A stretch of DNA of 64,000 nt, taken from positions 248,001-312,000 of the forward strand of contig JABVXV010000035.1 of assembly GCA_013365325.1 (NCBI GenBank), written 5' to 3'. The position numbers were made by a program, and so were the translations under genes. Below, one piece after another: positions 40,268 to 53,200 of the stretch (position 1 is the first letter of the stretch; every line of letters begins with the position of its first letter). The notes beneath the pieces are model-generated. The model did no database searches, was not told the origin of the DNA, and saw only the letters and a list, made by a program, of their open reading frames with translations. Origin of the DNA: Dipetalonema caudispina (taxonomy: Eukaryota > Nematoda > Chromadorea > Rhabditida > Onchocercidae).

Positions 40268-43200
40268 CTTATAAACATTTTTCACACTTCATTTTAATGT
40301 CACTTGAGTTAGTGTTAGCTAAATATTTGGTAAGGGAAATATGTGGATATACTAGTCTGTCTATTAAGAAACTAAAAATCTAATTCGTGAACCTTTTAGG
40401 AGTAAAACTCAAAATCTAGCTTCTTATCTCATTTGTCCTTCATTTGTTACTTATTTGTTACTTATGACATCAAATTGATTTCGAAAAAGATTCCACTTCA
40501 ATTTGAAAACTGTATGGCATAAAAAGCTAAGAAATATGGAGTTATAAAAATTTATTTGCAAATTCAGCTAAACCAATCAATTGAATATTACTTTCCTGTT
40601 CGTTCTTTCCATTTATGATAGTTCTTAATTAATTGAAAGTTCATAATTTCAGTGGTAAATTTTAGTGTCAAAATTTTTCATAAGTAAAGTTTGTTGCTGA
40701 AGTACATATTGTCCTTCAAATTTTGAAGTAATAGATAAGTAAAAGTAAATGTCAGTTTGAAATAAAAAGAAAAAAGTAATTTTTTTTTAAAAAAGAATAG
40801 ATTGGGATTAAAATTAATTAGCAATTTTCTTAACGAAAAATTAAAATCAATGTTTTCTTAAAAGTGCTGAAATAGGAAACCAAGAAAAGTTGAAATTTTT
40901 TACTTGAAAAAAAAGAATTATTCTGAACTTTTGTAAATCAATTGATAAGTTAATTAAGTTAATGTTGCCTTTATTGCTAGAATAACAGTTCGATAGATTG
41001 AGAATTGACTTAATAAGCTAAGAATCGGTGTCCGGTGAGGAAAAGCAGTTGAATCATAAATCATTCTTTGCTCATATTCCATTCTTATTTTCCTCAAAGA
41101 AAAAAGCTGCTTGTTATTTGCAGTTGTTCTGACTCATTGATGTCTATGTTTTTTATTTTTTTGAAAAAAAATGGTATACAAATATAATCCAAAAAAGAAT
41201 TTTTTTTTTTTTTTTTGAAAAAAATGAGGAAAATGTCATAAAAAATTTCGCTACAAAAAAAAAAAAAGAAAAAAATGTAAACGATATAAATTGAATGAAA
41301 TAGTTCATCGTTACAAGCAGATTCTTAAGTGCTACACGAATATAATTCAAATGCTGACCATTACTTTAGCATTTTTCTTATAAAAAGTGAAATCAATAAA
41401 ATACATTATTTTTTAAGCCATTTGAGTAAATTTAATTTTATTATATTTGCTTCGTCTAATTTGAAAGTTTTTCCAAATTTACAACGAAATGCAAAAGTCT
41501 TTAACAAAATTTTTAAACCGTTAATAGAAATAATTTAAAATTTGCAACGTAATATGTAATTTCAAAAGAGTTCAAATATTCAAAAATTTCCAATTCTTCA
41601 GGGTATCAGCATCATCCACTCATCCACTGAAATAAAGCGATGAATCTCTCTCAGTGTGCAACCACATGAGCTTATTTATTGGTTATAGCCAGAATACATC
41701 TCACTACATCTCTCGAAACTTATATGCATTGAGTTTATTGGCTTTTAAAGTATTCTCTGGAGTAAAAAGCATTCGTAAATTTGGCAATGAAGCGGATGGC
41801 TGACAATGATTGTACCGCGGCGTACATTTTGTTGTACACTTTCGCTATCTTTCAATTTTCTTTTATTTCATTTTCATTTTTTTTACGGACTTTTCAAAAA
41901 ATACATTATAAGTGTAAAGAATCTATTGTAAAATTACAAGGGTGATTTTTTTCTAAACCTTATTTTTTGTCTATTTTATAAAATTTGCTTATATTTCGAT
42001 AAGATTTGTGTCTGAATTATGTGATATTGACTGTAATTTTTCGGAATTAAAATGTCTAAAACCGCTTGATAAGCTCATTTCTTTTATCTTTTATGCAAAT
42101 TTAGTTTGTTGAGATTCTGCAAATTTTGATTATATTCCAAAGCAATAAAACATCACTATGTTTTTGATTCGCATTTGGAGTTTTTTTTTTTTTTTTTTTT
42201 TTTTCACCGTAAGTTAAATTAATACTGCATAAAAAATTATATTTCATATTGTGACTTATTGTAAAAATGTTATGCGCACGTCTTTTTGCAACCCTATAAC
42301 GATCCATGAAAATTAATTTAGTTTTTCACATTTCAAATCATAAGGATGTACATTGAAAACCAATAAGATTTCTCCTTCTTTTTTATTTCTAAAATACATG
42401 CAACAGTTTTTGATTTCTGAAACATCAATAAGCCAATTTGACGCATGCACATCAATTATAAAAAGAAAAAAAAAAATTGCACAAGCACATGAAAATAAAA
42501 ATGCTGCATTGCGATCTTTAAAAGAAGTACATAACAAAATTTAAGCACGATAATTTATCAAATTTAAAAAAACATCCATAATATCAGTAATAAAGGAAAA
42601 GCTAAGTTTGGTTATTTTTTCTCTGCCCTGTTTTTAGTGATGAATTTATCAAATAATATTAATAAACATAATTTAAATTTTGGTTGCGTTCTAGTTTGTG
42701 TCTTGAAGGATCCTTTATTTTCAATATATATGCTATCTCCTTTGAGCAGAATTTTTCCCTAGCAAATCGAACTGATTAAATCAAAATTTTATTGTATAGG
42801 ATAATCATCTGATAGAATTGTTCCCTTAAAACACGGCAATATCCTCAATTTAATCCGATATCCGACAAAATGAAAATGCAAAGAAAAACTGGTTATGACA
42901 GGAAATAGTTAAGCTCGCCAGGAATTTAGTAGATTGTCATCTGACTTGAAATTATTGTTCTTAATTCTATTCCGATGTTTCTGAGTGAAACTAACAACTA
43001 TACAGCTATAAATGCTCAAATGGCTTAAAATATACTTCAGTTACTTATATAAGAGGATCAAAGGCTAAAGAATAAATGCTCGAAAAAGTGATAGATGCGA
43101 ATCAACGCAAAATATTATTAAGTGTAAGATTTTAAAAAAAAGAACTTGTATTATTTGTTCTTAATAGCATTAATATTTGATTGACATAAATAACAATTAC

Positions 43201-44147
43201 CATACCTTTTTTGAATTTCTACTTTATTCACCATTTCAGTGGAAGTTACTTCACAACAGTTCATAATTTTACGCATTCATTACACCATTTTTAATTGGAA
43301 TTTTTATTGCATTTCTCACGCGTCATTCCTTTTCCATCCTACGCATAATACAGTTTTAAGGTTTTCATCAGGAAACTTTTGTAAATTAAAATATAAAAGT
43401 AAGATACATGGTTAATTGTTTTTGTGTGTTTTTTGTGCATAACAAGCTTGGATCCCTTACTATCTATCTATTGCTATCGCTTTGGTGATGAAATAGCGAA
43501 TTTTCCTTTACTTTGAAAAGCCAATAGTTCAGTGCATTCTAATTTACTCAAAAAATTACTCGGAATTATTGATGCTGCTTTTTTCATCCCGTCAATGTGC
43601 TTTTTTTATATGCAACGTGTATTGAAGTTATTAAAGATGTTATAACAAACACAATATGCATTTGATTTAATAATTTCATCAATTTTATGAGAACTTGCCG
43701 AACTCGTTATAAATTAATGCAAACGGATGTTCCATAATATGTTAAGTCCATTTTTAATTTTTTAAAAAATTCCACATTTTTTTCATATGGAATAAAAACC
43801 GTCAAGTAATTTTGATTACTTCGAGAAATTTACAGTACCCCAACTACCGTGATCTAGATATTGATTATGGATTTATCAGAATTTAACAGTGGATGTCAGT
43901 TATTCTGAAATCTGGCTTTGTCAGCCTCTTAATGCGCTTCGAATATGTCATCACGCAGAGCATCTTACAAATTATTGCAGTGCAACGTCAGTCCATTTGC
44001 ATCTATCTTAGGTCTAAGATCTGAGTAGAAAGTTTTCTTTTGATAATAGCACAAAAAAAAAGGAAAGTGTGAATGGAAGAAACAAGTAAAATAAACAGCT
44101 TGCTTTGCTGAAAAAAATCGTTAGTTTTTTTAAAAATAATTTTCCAG
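40268..44147. other. AT-rich intergenic/unresolved region
   Basis: Very AT-rich, with homopolymer runs (41201-41216 T, 42181-42204 T and others). It may contain undetected 5' exons of the minus-strand SH2-like gene and of the plus-strand channel gene. No exon could be fixed. A frame starting at an ATG near 43932 (RFEYVITQSILQIIAV) is a possible but unproved signal-peptide exon of the channel. Confidence 0.35.
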
Positions 44148-47100
44148 AAGAATTTGCAGTGAGTTATGATGGTCTTATATCAGAGGCACGGATCGGATCG
44201 AAGCAGAATGACGTAGTTTTTGACAAGTTTGGAGGAGAATCGAGTATGTTAGCTAATAATGGGCAAAATATTGACAACGAGGATCACTCCGATGAAAGAA
44301 AAGCTGCAGATGCGCACACGCGTCTTTTGAATCAAATTAAGACAGTAGCACGACCTTTCCAACGACCTGTTCTAAATTTTCACACTCCCACCGAAATTCA
44401 TGTCCGAGCTGCACTATACCAAATTTTTGATTTAGTTCGTTTTTTTTTATCATCTAACTATAAGCAATGCCTTGTCAAGGAGGCCTAGTGTGCAGGAGTG
44501 AATGATAGAGAAATGCAAAAAGATCGGGCAGATTTGAACGGAGGGGTGATCGCAGAGTGACCAATGATATAGCCCATTTTAATGATCTATTGAGGAAGGG
44601 TACGGAAATGGTGATAAATTGTGCTAAAAAATTAAAATTAATATAACAAGTTAAGGGATTTATAATTATGCGAAATTAATTGAGTATTCAAACAATGATG
44701 CCTTTAAAATTAACTTTTTTTTTTTTTAAAGAAAATAATGATTCTCTTAGTGTTTGAAAACTATTTATCTTAATGATTTAGGATCATCGAAATAATATAG
44801 CGACAATATCTGGCTACTTCCATGTATGGTGGATTGATCCATCATTGAGGTGGAATGCTAGTGAATTTAATAATATAACAAGAACATTTATACCATCGAA
44901 ATGGTTCTGGAAACCTGAACTGTACCTATATCACAGGTATGTTCGAATTATTTTTCAATACTAAAAGGCTTTAAAAACGAAGACCGTTCTTAGATTCTCA
45001 TTCTCCAGTTCCTTGAAAAATTCAACGGTAGTTGTTGGATCTCGTAAGTGGAAACAAATACTGATAAAAACATTGCGTTTACTCGATCAACTGCAACCAA
45101 CAATCATAGAAATATGGGACAGGCCGATCGTATTACAAAATGCGACGATATTGGATCCATCATACCCTATCACCAACTATATCATACAAAAACGTGCAAT
45201 GCTCTATGAAAGATGAAAAAACAAAAACAGCTATGAAAACGGAGCCAGCAATTTGATCCTTCTATTTAATTAGTAATATTAATATGGGAAGTGTCGAAGA
45301 ACGATAAAAATAGGAAAAAATCGAACGGAATTTTTTGAGTTGCTAAGATTTATTTAGAAAAATGGAGAGAAATATTCGGGATATCTCGTATTTCGAGCAA
45401 TGACCTCCTAAATATCATCTTTTCATAACACATATATAGCATTGATAATTTTTAGCATACAAGGTCGAGTTTTGGATTATGCACCGGATGCAGTAGCAGA
45501 AATCAGTGTCAACGGTCGTTTGCGCGTTTTTATTCCCATTACTGCGCGTGCTTTATGTCCCATCAATGTTAAACATTTCCCGTTCGATATACAGAATTGT
45601 ACATTTGCGGTAAATCGATTTCAGACTTAATTAAAAGTTAAAAATTGAAAGGATAAAAATTATAACATATCAAATCACTCATCATCATGCGCCATGAACA
45701 ATATGTCTGTGGAATTGGTTCTTTAATATTTTTTTGAACTACAGTTATTTTTATCATTAAAATTTTTTTTCTCCCACTTTGGAAAAAAAAAAACGAAGAC
45801 TTAACATTTATATTCTTTACCATTTCTATTTATAGCATACTTCTTTGTAGTTTACTGTATGAAATGAGTACTCATTCTTCTTGTTTCATTAATGCGCAAT
45901 TATAATTCAATCTTTGTCATCATTCAAAAGAAATAGTATAATTATAATTCAGAAATTACTAGTCATTTTAAGTGAGTATCCTTTTACTTCTATTTATCCA
46001 AAATCTTTATTGATTAAAATTCTGGCGCAATTGAGAATTAATCAAATAGTTCCTTATTTTAAGAATTCAAGTCGTTTACACACTTACCAGTTGTTTTAGA
46101 CCGAGATTTTAAAAGTTATTGCTATGAATTTTACTCAGAACCTACAAATCAATAAAGTATTTATATATAAATGATTTTCTAGGCTGTGCTTTGCTGTTAC
46201 GCAGTTATTCATTTGTCTATCCCGATCATCTCCAGCTTTTTTCCGCACCTTTAGTGTTGCATCTATCACTACTGAATTAAATAACATCCACTTTTCTTGC
46301 GACCCACAGGACTTCAGATTTAGAAGCTGTTTTTTTTTTTTTTTTTTTTTTTTCAATACGGTTATTTTCTTATATGGTGGCAACTTGATATTTGCTTTTG
46401 GCTCATCGAGTACTTCAAATAATTTCAATTTTTATTACCTTTTCTGACTTATGTTTTCATTATATTTCCCACAGACTGTATGTTTTATTTGTAAGATCAT
46501 AGCCACAATCTGATTTTGTCGATATTTATATTCGATTTGAGATAAGATGAGCCCACTGATAAAATGACTATCTCTTGCTCTGACAAGTTTCTTCTTAACA
46601 GTTCTTTCTGTATTCACAATATTAATTTATCGGCCTCCATTTTCAACGTATCATTTCTTAGATGTAATGAGTTTACTTTGCTATAAGTGATAATTTTCAA
46701 TTCAGTCTTATTAATCATCTCTTTCTTTTATTTATGCTTTGCTTTCTTCACCTTAATTAGAACTTCCTTACGAACTTGGTAAAGTATTTTTCCATTCCAC
46801 TGATACAATTATTTGATAATATCATTTTTTTTTTCTTCACTACTTTCAACTTAACATTCACGTGAATTTAACACGCCAATCGATTATACTGTAGAGTGTT
46901 TTGCAATGATAAGTTCCTTCATTCAATTTCCATGCAAAATCAAATTATTGAATTTATCCTCATTTAATTTAAAGTTCAATACTTCTCCAACTTTTAATCA
47001 CTTAGCAAAAGTTCTTTTTTTTCTCGCATTGCTTCGCATCTTTTATTTTGTGTCATTGTAATACATGGGTGCTTGAATTTTTCCGTCGATAAATACACCG

Positions 47101-50100
47101 ATAGCTTCGAGAATCCCAAAATATTTATAACATTCTTTGCAATCCATTTGTTTAAGAATATTCTTATCTTGGCGCCTTTTTCAATTAACAGTGTCAAGTA
47201 TTTTGCTTTTTCAAACTTCACAGATATATTTTTTTTAAAAAGTCTCATCGTACTAATAACCGTGTACTATTGGCTAAATAGTCATTAGTACACGGTTAAA
47301 ATTTTTCTAATCTTTTGCTTCAATTATCCAGCCTGATCAGATAACCAATTTTTCCTGTGTCTTTAACAATTATATTCATATTAACAAATAATATAGTCTC
47401 TCGTCTTTTGCAATCTTTCATAATCATTTTGATAATTGTTCTCTAGATCTTGAGCGATTTCCTTCCAGTTAATAAGTTTCTGACAATTAATAACTCTTGT
47501 ACTAAATTATCGATTATCTTTGTTTATATTTTAAATATTGCGAACTAATAGATTACTGGTTTATAGTTCATCTTCACAATCAAGACTGTATTTTCGCTCA
47601 CCATCTAGTCATCTACATAACACGGTATATCATATTCAGTGTTAAAATAAAATGTAGAAAGAATCTCACTTGCTTCTAGATCTGATCGTTTCTAGATAAT
47701 GTAGTATGATTATCATTCTTAGCATCCCGCAGTTTTAGCTCACCTATTTCTTTAATCAGATCGACATTTTCGTTGTAAATCTCCGGTTTCACCGGAAAAA
47801 TTTTATGCAGATTCATATAGTTTTTGGTTATTCCAAAACATTTTATTCTGCCTATACTAAATCCAGGACTCATACTTTTCAATTTTTTTGGCTATGGCTT
47901 TTATCCGTTGTTTCACCGTTTCCATAACTTCAGTTAGGACTGACAAACATCCATTTCACTTATTTGGCTTCAGTTAGGAGTGACCCACATCCTTTCCACT
48001 TATTTGGCTCGCAAAAAAATGGTTGACAACAAATGAACTTCCTGAAGGAAGAGATCGTTTGCAGTGTGGTTCATGGTCATATCAATACGAATATGTAAGT
48101 CTGATCGTTGATCAACGAGAAGTATTCCTCGACGACTTTTACGACAGTCAAGAATGGCTACTAGAAAATGCTACTATACACAATGGTTATATTTTATGAC
48201 AAGCCTTTACTTCCCTTATCTGATTAATATTTTTACGTTTTTATGTTAATTAATCACAATCACTGAATTATTGCATAGTCTCGAAGTTATTTAATTTTAA
48301 ATATTGAGTCGATTTTTTTTAATAAACATAAATGACTTTTCGACTGAACTTTTCTGTAACTGTATAAAAATTATAGGCACAGTGGAATATCTTGAGCATG
48401 AATCTTTTTCAACAGTTTATATGATTTTGATTCTTCGAAGACAGTCGTTTTATTACGTTTTTAATTTCGTTTTTCCGGCCACTCTGGTAAGTAAAATGTA
48501 GTTTTCTTTTCTGTTAATGAGAAATTGCCTCGCTGAATGAACAACCAATCTGCATTAACTATGAAAGTCATTCGAATTTGTCTGCATAAAAAGCTTTTCA
48601 TTACCATAGTATTAATAAAGCTGCTTTTCCTGAATTAGTGATTATGGTTGAATAACCTTACTTTTAAATGCTGAATAATCAATCAATGCTTGCAATTACT
48701 AATAAAATAAAACCAAATGTTTCATTGCTTCATTTAGGTAAGCCTTGTAGCGATCATTGGTTTCCATTCTCCATTAAATGCAACTGGTCGACACGAAAGT
48801 AAATTTCGTCTGGGAATCATGACGTTACTAAGTATGTCTGTCATGCTTTTAATGCTAGTTGATGAAATGAAATTTGCGCTGGAGTCAATTCCTGGACAGA
48901 GAGGCTCATTTTGTGATGTGCCTTTGCTTGGTTGGTTTTTTAATTTATGCAGAAATTTGAGACATTTGAAATGATGGAAATTATAAGTTTATGTTTTATT
49001 TTCACTCTTGATATCAACGTTTCAGCGGTGTTTCATATGGTACAAATGCTTATTATAAGTGTTGCCACTTGCACCAGTTCATTATTTGTTTATTTAGAGA
49101 AATATGCCTTACGAAATCAATACATTGAGGTGAATACTTTCAGCTTTATTCCGAAATAATATCTACCAATACAACAACATTTGAGCGTTTTTTTTTTTTA
49201 AAGAAGCAAAATAGTACTACAAACAAAACAGAATAAATTATAAAAGATTATACAATCTTTCTATCATAATTAAGGCAATTCCATGGTGGTTACGATTTTT
49301 GTCTGCTAAAAGATTGTTCTGTTGTTATGTGCCGAAAAAATTTCGAATAGCAAGCGGTGAAGACATCAAACGAAATCATGATGTTACGACACGTTTTGTT
49401 AGTTCAACCTCCGATAGCTTCACATTTCGTGACATAATTCCTACTGAGGCAAGTGTTTAATAATGTCGGTCACAAAATAAAATCAGTATGAGAAAGTGGA
49501 CTACCTCAATTTCATTTCTACTTTCTCTCGTATTGAAAATTGCTTTTCATGAACATTTTGTACTCATAAATAACGAGTATGAGATTGACTTCATGAGTCG
49601 ATTAGGATTTTGACGTCAGACGACTAACGTGAATTCAAATCTGGTAAATCTACCAAAAAAGATACCACAGCCGGCTCTGACCCACAATGCTTATCAATGA
49701 AGGATGGCAAGACATTTTCCAGATCAAATAATGGAACATTAAAATTTCATTGTCTTATGTCAAGTCTATCAATCTAGATAATTCCTCGGTACAGCATTTC
49801 ATCTGAAAAATTTTCTTTATTTAAGGTCCGGGTTGGCTACTTTATTTAATCAGGGTGGAATGCTCTCGTAGTTTTGGGTTACTTGCTTAGAAGATAGAAA
49901 GATTGGTTGTAACAGAATTAAGACCTGTCTAATCTCTTTTTATTTTGAATAGAAAGTCTCGAACTTTTTACAGGTAAACATAACGGAATGTCATCAAGAG
50001 ACAGCAATATCGGAAGCAATCGCCGATGCCCCACCACCCATAAATACGCAACGGATCGAGTTACTCGTTAATTTGATGAGAGAATTCATACAAATAAGAG

Positions 50101-50240
50101 AAGAAGCTCAAAGGAGACATTGCCTACCGGTTTACTGGAAAAGGGTCATCAGAAGGCTGGAGAACATTTCGCTTACCACTTATCTTTTCCTTATCATCAC
50201 CAATGTTGCCATGTTTATGTGCCATGAGCTTTGGTACTGA
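44148..50240 (+). CDS. Cys-loop ligand-gated ion channel, nicotinic-like orphan (5' end missing)
   Basis: Exons: about 44148-44434, 44782-44936, 45456-45609, 48065-48185, 48383-48486, 48738-48930, 49026-49129, 49275-49448, 49974-50240. Signatures in order: loop D/A region (HVWWIDPSLRW; PSKWFWKPELYLYHS), the 13-residue Cys loop (C-PINVKHFPFDIQN-C), loop B GSWSYQYEY, TM1 (FYYVFNFVFPATL), TM2 (FRLGIMTLLSMSVMLLMLV), TM3 (VFHMVQMLIISVATCTSSLF), an intracellular loop and TM4 (TTYLFLIITNVAMFMC). FPFD and GSW place it with the acetylcholine-receptor branch. There is no YxCC in loop C, so it is not an alpha subunit. The TM2 wording recalls the divergent C. elegans CUP-4/LGC-27 group (from memory). No anion PAR motif is present. 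The last intron appears to use a GC donor. Signal peptide and first exon(s) were not found. AATAAA follows at 50262. Confidence 0.88.
45009..45216 (+). other. Intronic open frame in phase with the upstream channel exon
   Basis: Begins directly after a good acceptor (ttctccag) and is in frame with the exon ending at 44936. It runs 69 codons to a stop (SSLKNSTVVVGSRKWKQ... ending QKRAMLYER). Segments such as EIWDRPIVLQNATILDPSYP look protein-like. The family alignment is satisfied without it: joining 44936 to 45456 gives the normal spacing to the Cys loop. It could be an alternative terminal exon making a truncated extracellular domain, or chance. Confidence 0.25.
46130..47882 (-). pseudogene. 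Decayed antisense coding-like tract inside the channel intron
   Basis: The 2.45-kb intron between channel exons 45609 and 48065 holds a string of antisense frames with strong protein character broken by stops and frameshifts. From high to low coordinates: IKCFGITKNYMNLHKIFPVK / ENVDLIKEIGELK (47676-47882), KWIAKNVINILGFSKLSVYL (46994-47248), LIKVKKAKHK and LKIITYSKVNSLHLRND (about 46640-46800), RARDSHFISGLILSQIEYKY (46435-46617), KLFEVLDEPKANIKLPPYKK (46135-46428). A poly(A) tract in the same sense (46329-46353) follows most of it. Lys/Asn/Ile-rich wording would fit a transposon, a retrocopy or a nuclear Wolbachia fragment. No family was recognised. Confidence 0.3.
47257..47298. repeat. Inverted repeat, 13-bp arms
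   Basis: Arms 47257-47269 and 47286-47298 are perfectly complementary, with a 16-nt loop. It lies inside the coding-like antisense tract of the channel intron. Confidence 0.85.
47928..48007. repeat. 40-bp tandem duplication next to a channel exon
   Basis: Copies 47928-47967 and 47968-48007 differ at about five positions. The second copy ends 57 bp before the exon starting at 48065, within the acceptor-side intron sequence. Confidence 0.88.
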
Positions 50241-50261
50241 TCTCAACCGTTAGCATACAGC

Positions 50262-50267
50262 AATAAA
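50262..50267 (+). terminator. AATAAA polyadenylation signal of the channel gene
   Basis: AATAAA 22 bases after the stop codon at 50238-50240. Confidence 0.65.
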
Positions 50268-53200
50268 GTTTGTCTAAGCTCCGATCATATGCTCCTGAAT
50301 TCTGCGTTTTTTTTTTTTTTTTTTTTTTTTGATTTTCACGCATTTATTTTATTGAATTATTCAACTACATTAATTTAATCGACCAAAATAGTTCACTATC
50401 TATGTTAGCAGTCTTCGGTAGCAAATTTATTGTACTTTAAAGCACGATTTTTGCTAAACTTAGTGTTAGACCTCTCGAAAACGGTTTTCAAATAATCGCA
50501 ATACCAAAGCTATGAACGCTATAGCCTCGACCGTATAGAATGATTTTGAAGATTCCGAGATCGGAAATTATGTAACTGTATTCCTCGCTCTACGTTTTAT
50601 CAGCATACTAATATTGTTCGCCTCAACATAGAAACTGATTAACCACTGACGAGACTTGCGGATGAGATTGAATTTGACTTATATCGCTACAAATATCGCA
50701 TATAAAACAATGGTGAATTTGATAAGGAAGAAGTTATGAGTAATTGTTTCAATGTAATCGAAATTAGCATAAGTAATCAAGTATAATTTCCTTTAATAAC
50801 TATACAGTTTTTTTTTAATTTCTCAAAATCTTTTCTACGTATCTTTATGACTTGATTGCCAAAAGTAGTAAGTATAAACAGTGAGGAGTTGGACCAAACA
50901 AAAATTATAAGTCCTAAAGACTATTTACATCCATACGTAGAAATTGATAAAAGTTTCCAAAATGCGAAAATTCTTAAAAATGAAAAAAGAAATCACAGCT
51001 ATCAGACAAAAAAACAATGTCAAATACTATGCATGCATTAATTGTAAGGAGAGTGTTTTGAAGTTTATTCTAACTTTAAAAATTCATGATCTTTTCTTCA
51101 GCTCTTTTTCCTGACGTGGAATAGTGAAAAAAAAAGGATTTCAAAAACTTCCCACTACCACCGACTACACTCTTTTTTAAAACAAGTGAATTACTGCGCA
51201 TTCAGTTGTCAAATTTACATTAAAGCAATTCTTTCTGACTTACACCGCAGCTTATAATTTAAATTTTTTAAAAAATTTTTCTCTCCTAGATACTCTACTA
51301 TCCAGTAGTATGCTTTCTTTAATTATTACATTGCTTTTGATGGTGCAGAAGTAACATTTATTAAGTGAAGAAGTAGGTGATATTATCATTGAATTTCTAG
51401 TTTTAGCTGAACCTGAAATCTGAAACAGTTTTCGTAAGTGACGTAAGGTTACTAAAAGTTATGCCGGACATGATTCTTCATGTGGATTAATTTTAATTGT
51501 CACTTTAAGACGTCTGAGTAACAACAGACACACGTGAAAGTACTGTTCTGAAAAGTATTGCACCTAACATCAAACAGTGCAGATCATCGATAATCAGTCA
51601 GCTAATAGACTGATTGTAGTATCTGTCAGCTAGTTGTTTGGCATTGGAAACGACATTCGATGGTCTGTCTATACAATGTTCAACATGTTTCTATAATCTA
51701 ATTAACTGAAGATAATACTTTCAAAAACTGAATTTCGATCTGTTAAAATAAGCAGATAATTTTTAAAAATAAATGAAACAGTTCCATTCAACCATACAAT
51801 ATTCTGCAATAAAGATTATACATTCCTCAAATGGCATATTTTAAAAAAAAACATTACATAACAGACATTAATCGAATGGAATTGTCGTCACTACCTGTTA
51901 TTTATGCATTATTCGTTTACCATATTACTTCAAAAATGAGCCATTCGAGAATCTTTGGAGCATTGATAAAAAACGTTTGTACGTTAGTGAAGTGAAGAGG
52001 AATGGAAATGTTTCAGGAAACAAAACAAATTGATATTGGTTGATAAAGTGAAAAGCCACATGTATCTGCGTGAGATTATATTTTTTGCACTGTTTTAAAA
52101 GCCTATAATTCATACATTCCAACCTAATCGACCATGCCTAAACAGTTCTATGTTCTTCCATGAAAGAAAAGAAAACATTAACCTTCGACATTACAGGTCC
52201 TGATATCAGGAACATTATTTGACATACATGCATGTATAAATTCAGCATAAATGTGATTTTCAAAAAAAAAAGACAGTGTTTTCTATCAAACTAACTCGTA
52301 AAATGCTACTCAGATCTTGTTTAGCGTTTATAAATTGGATGCAGACAAACATATTTGAGAAGTACAAACATGCGACGAACAGAGAAACAAAGTAGAAAAT
52401 TTGAAAAAGAAGTTGAAGAAAGCGCATTTTTACAATACAGTACGCATGTAGGCAAAACGATATATACAGTGCGCAGATCGTTCACAACTATTTGTCATCT
52501 CCTGCTAACAACGACAATAACGAAAAATAGGAATGAGATATGGTGAAGACATCAGTATTTCGAACCTGCCAAGTGATTTCCAGTATCGCAAGTTCAAAAA
52601 AATTTCAGTTATTCAAAAACTTCAAATATTGCTACATGTTAGATATTACTGATGAAAAACAAAGTAGATGAAGATCAACCAAATGATATCTAAAAATTTC
52701 TATTGCTCCATCTTTTCGAAATGTTCGAATTAAATTTTCTTCGAAGTTCATGAATTGACTTAAAAATTAAAAGTTTATTAGTTTAAGAAATTTAGAGCAA
52801 CATTTACGTGTTTTCGAAGCGATAAAGTCTCCATAAACGAGCCAATTGGAGTAAAATTCTACTAATATCTTTAGAAAAAGGAGAATGACCACTACAATTG
52901 ATGAAATCTCAAAACATAGATACATATGTCAAGAATTTGAGTGGTTCCAACGGTAGGAAAACCAATGATTCGGTTATGATCTTTTCGCGACTCGGCAAAC
53001 CTGAATAACATTTGATAACGAATTTAGAGCTATTGGCTTTCAAAGATACTACGATGCTGGTGATTGGAGGAGAAGCAATACGTAAAAACGGAAGTACTAA
53101 TGCAGAACGGAATAAATGCTCTGATTATCAAATGGATGATTTATATTTCATCAAACATCAAAGAATCAAACTGCTCACTGCCTGTAATAAATTTAATTGT

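Noticed and set aside
46329..46353. Poly-lysine in an antisense frame
   Set aside because: A poly(A) tract read as lysine codons, not a protein feature.
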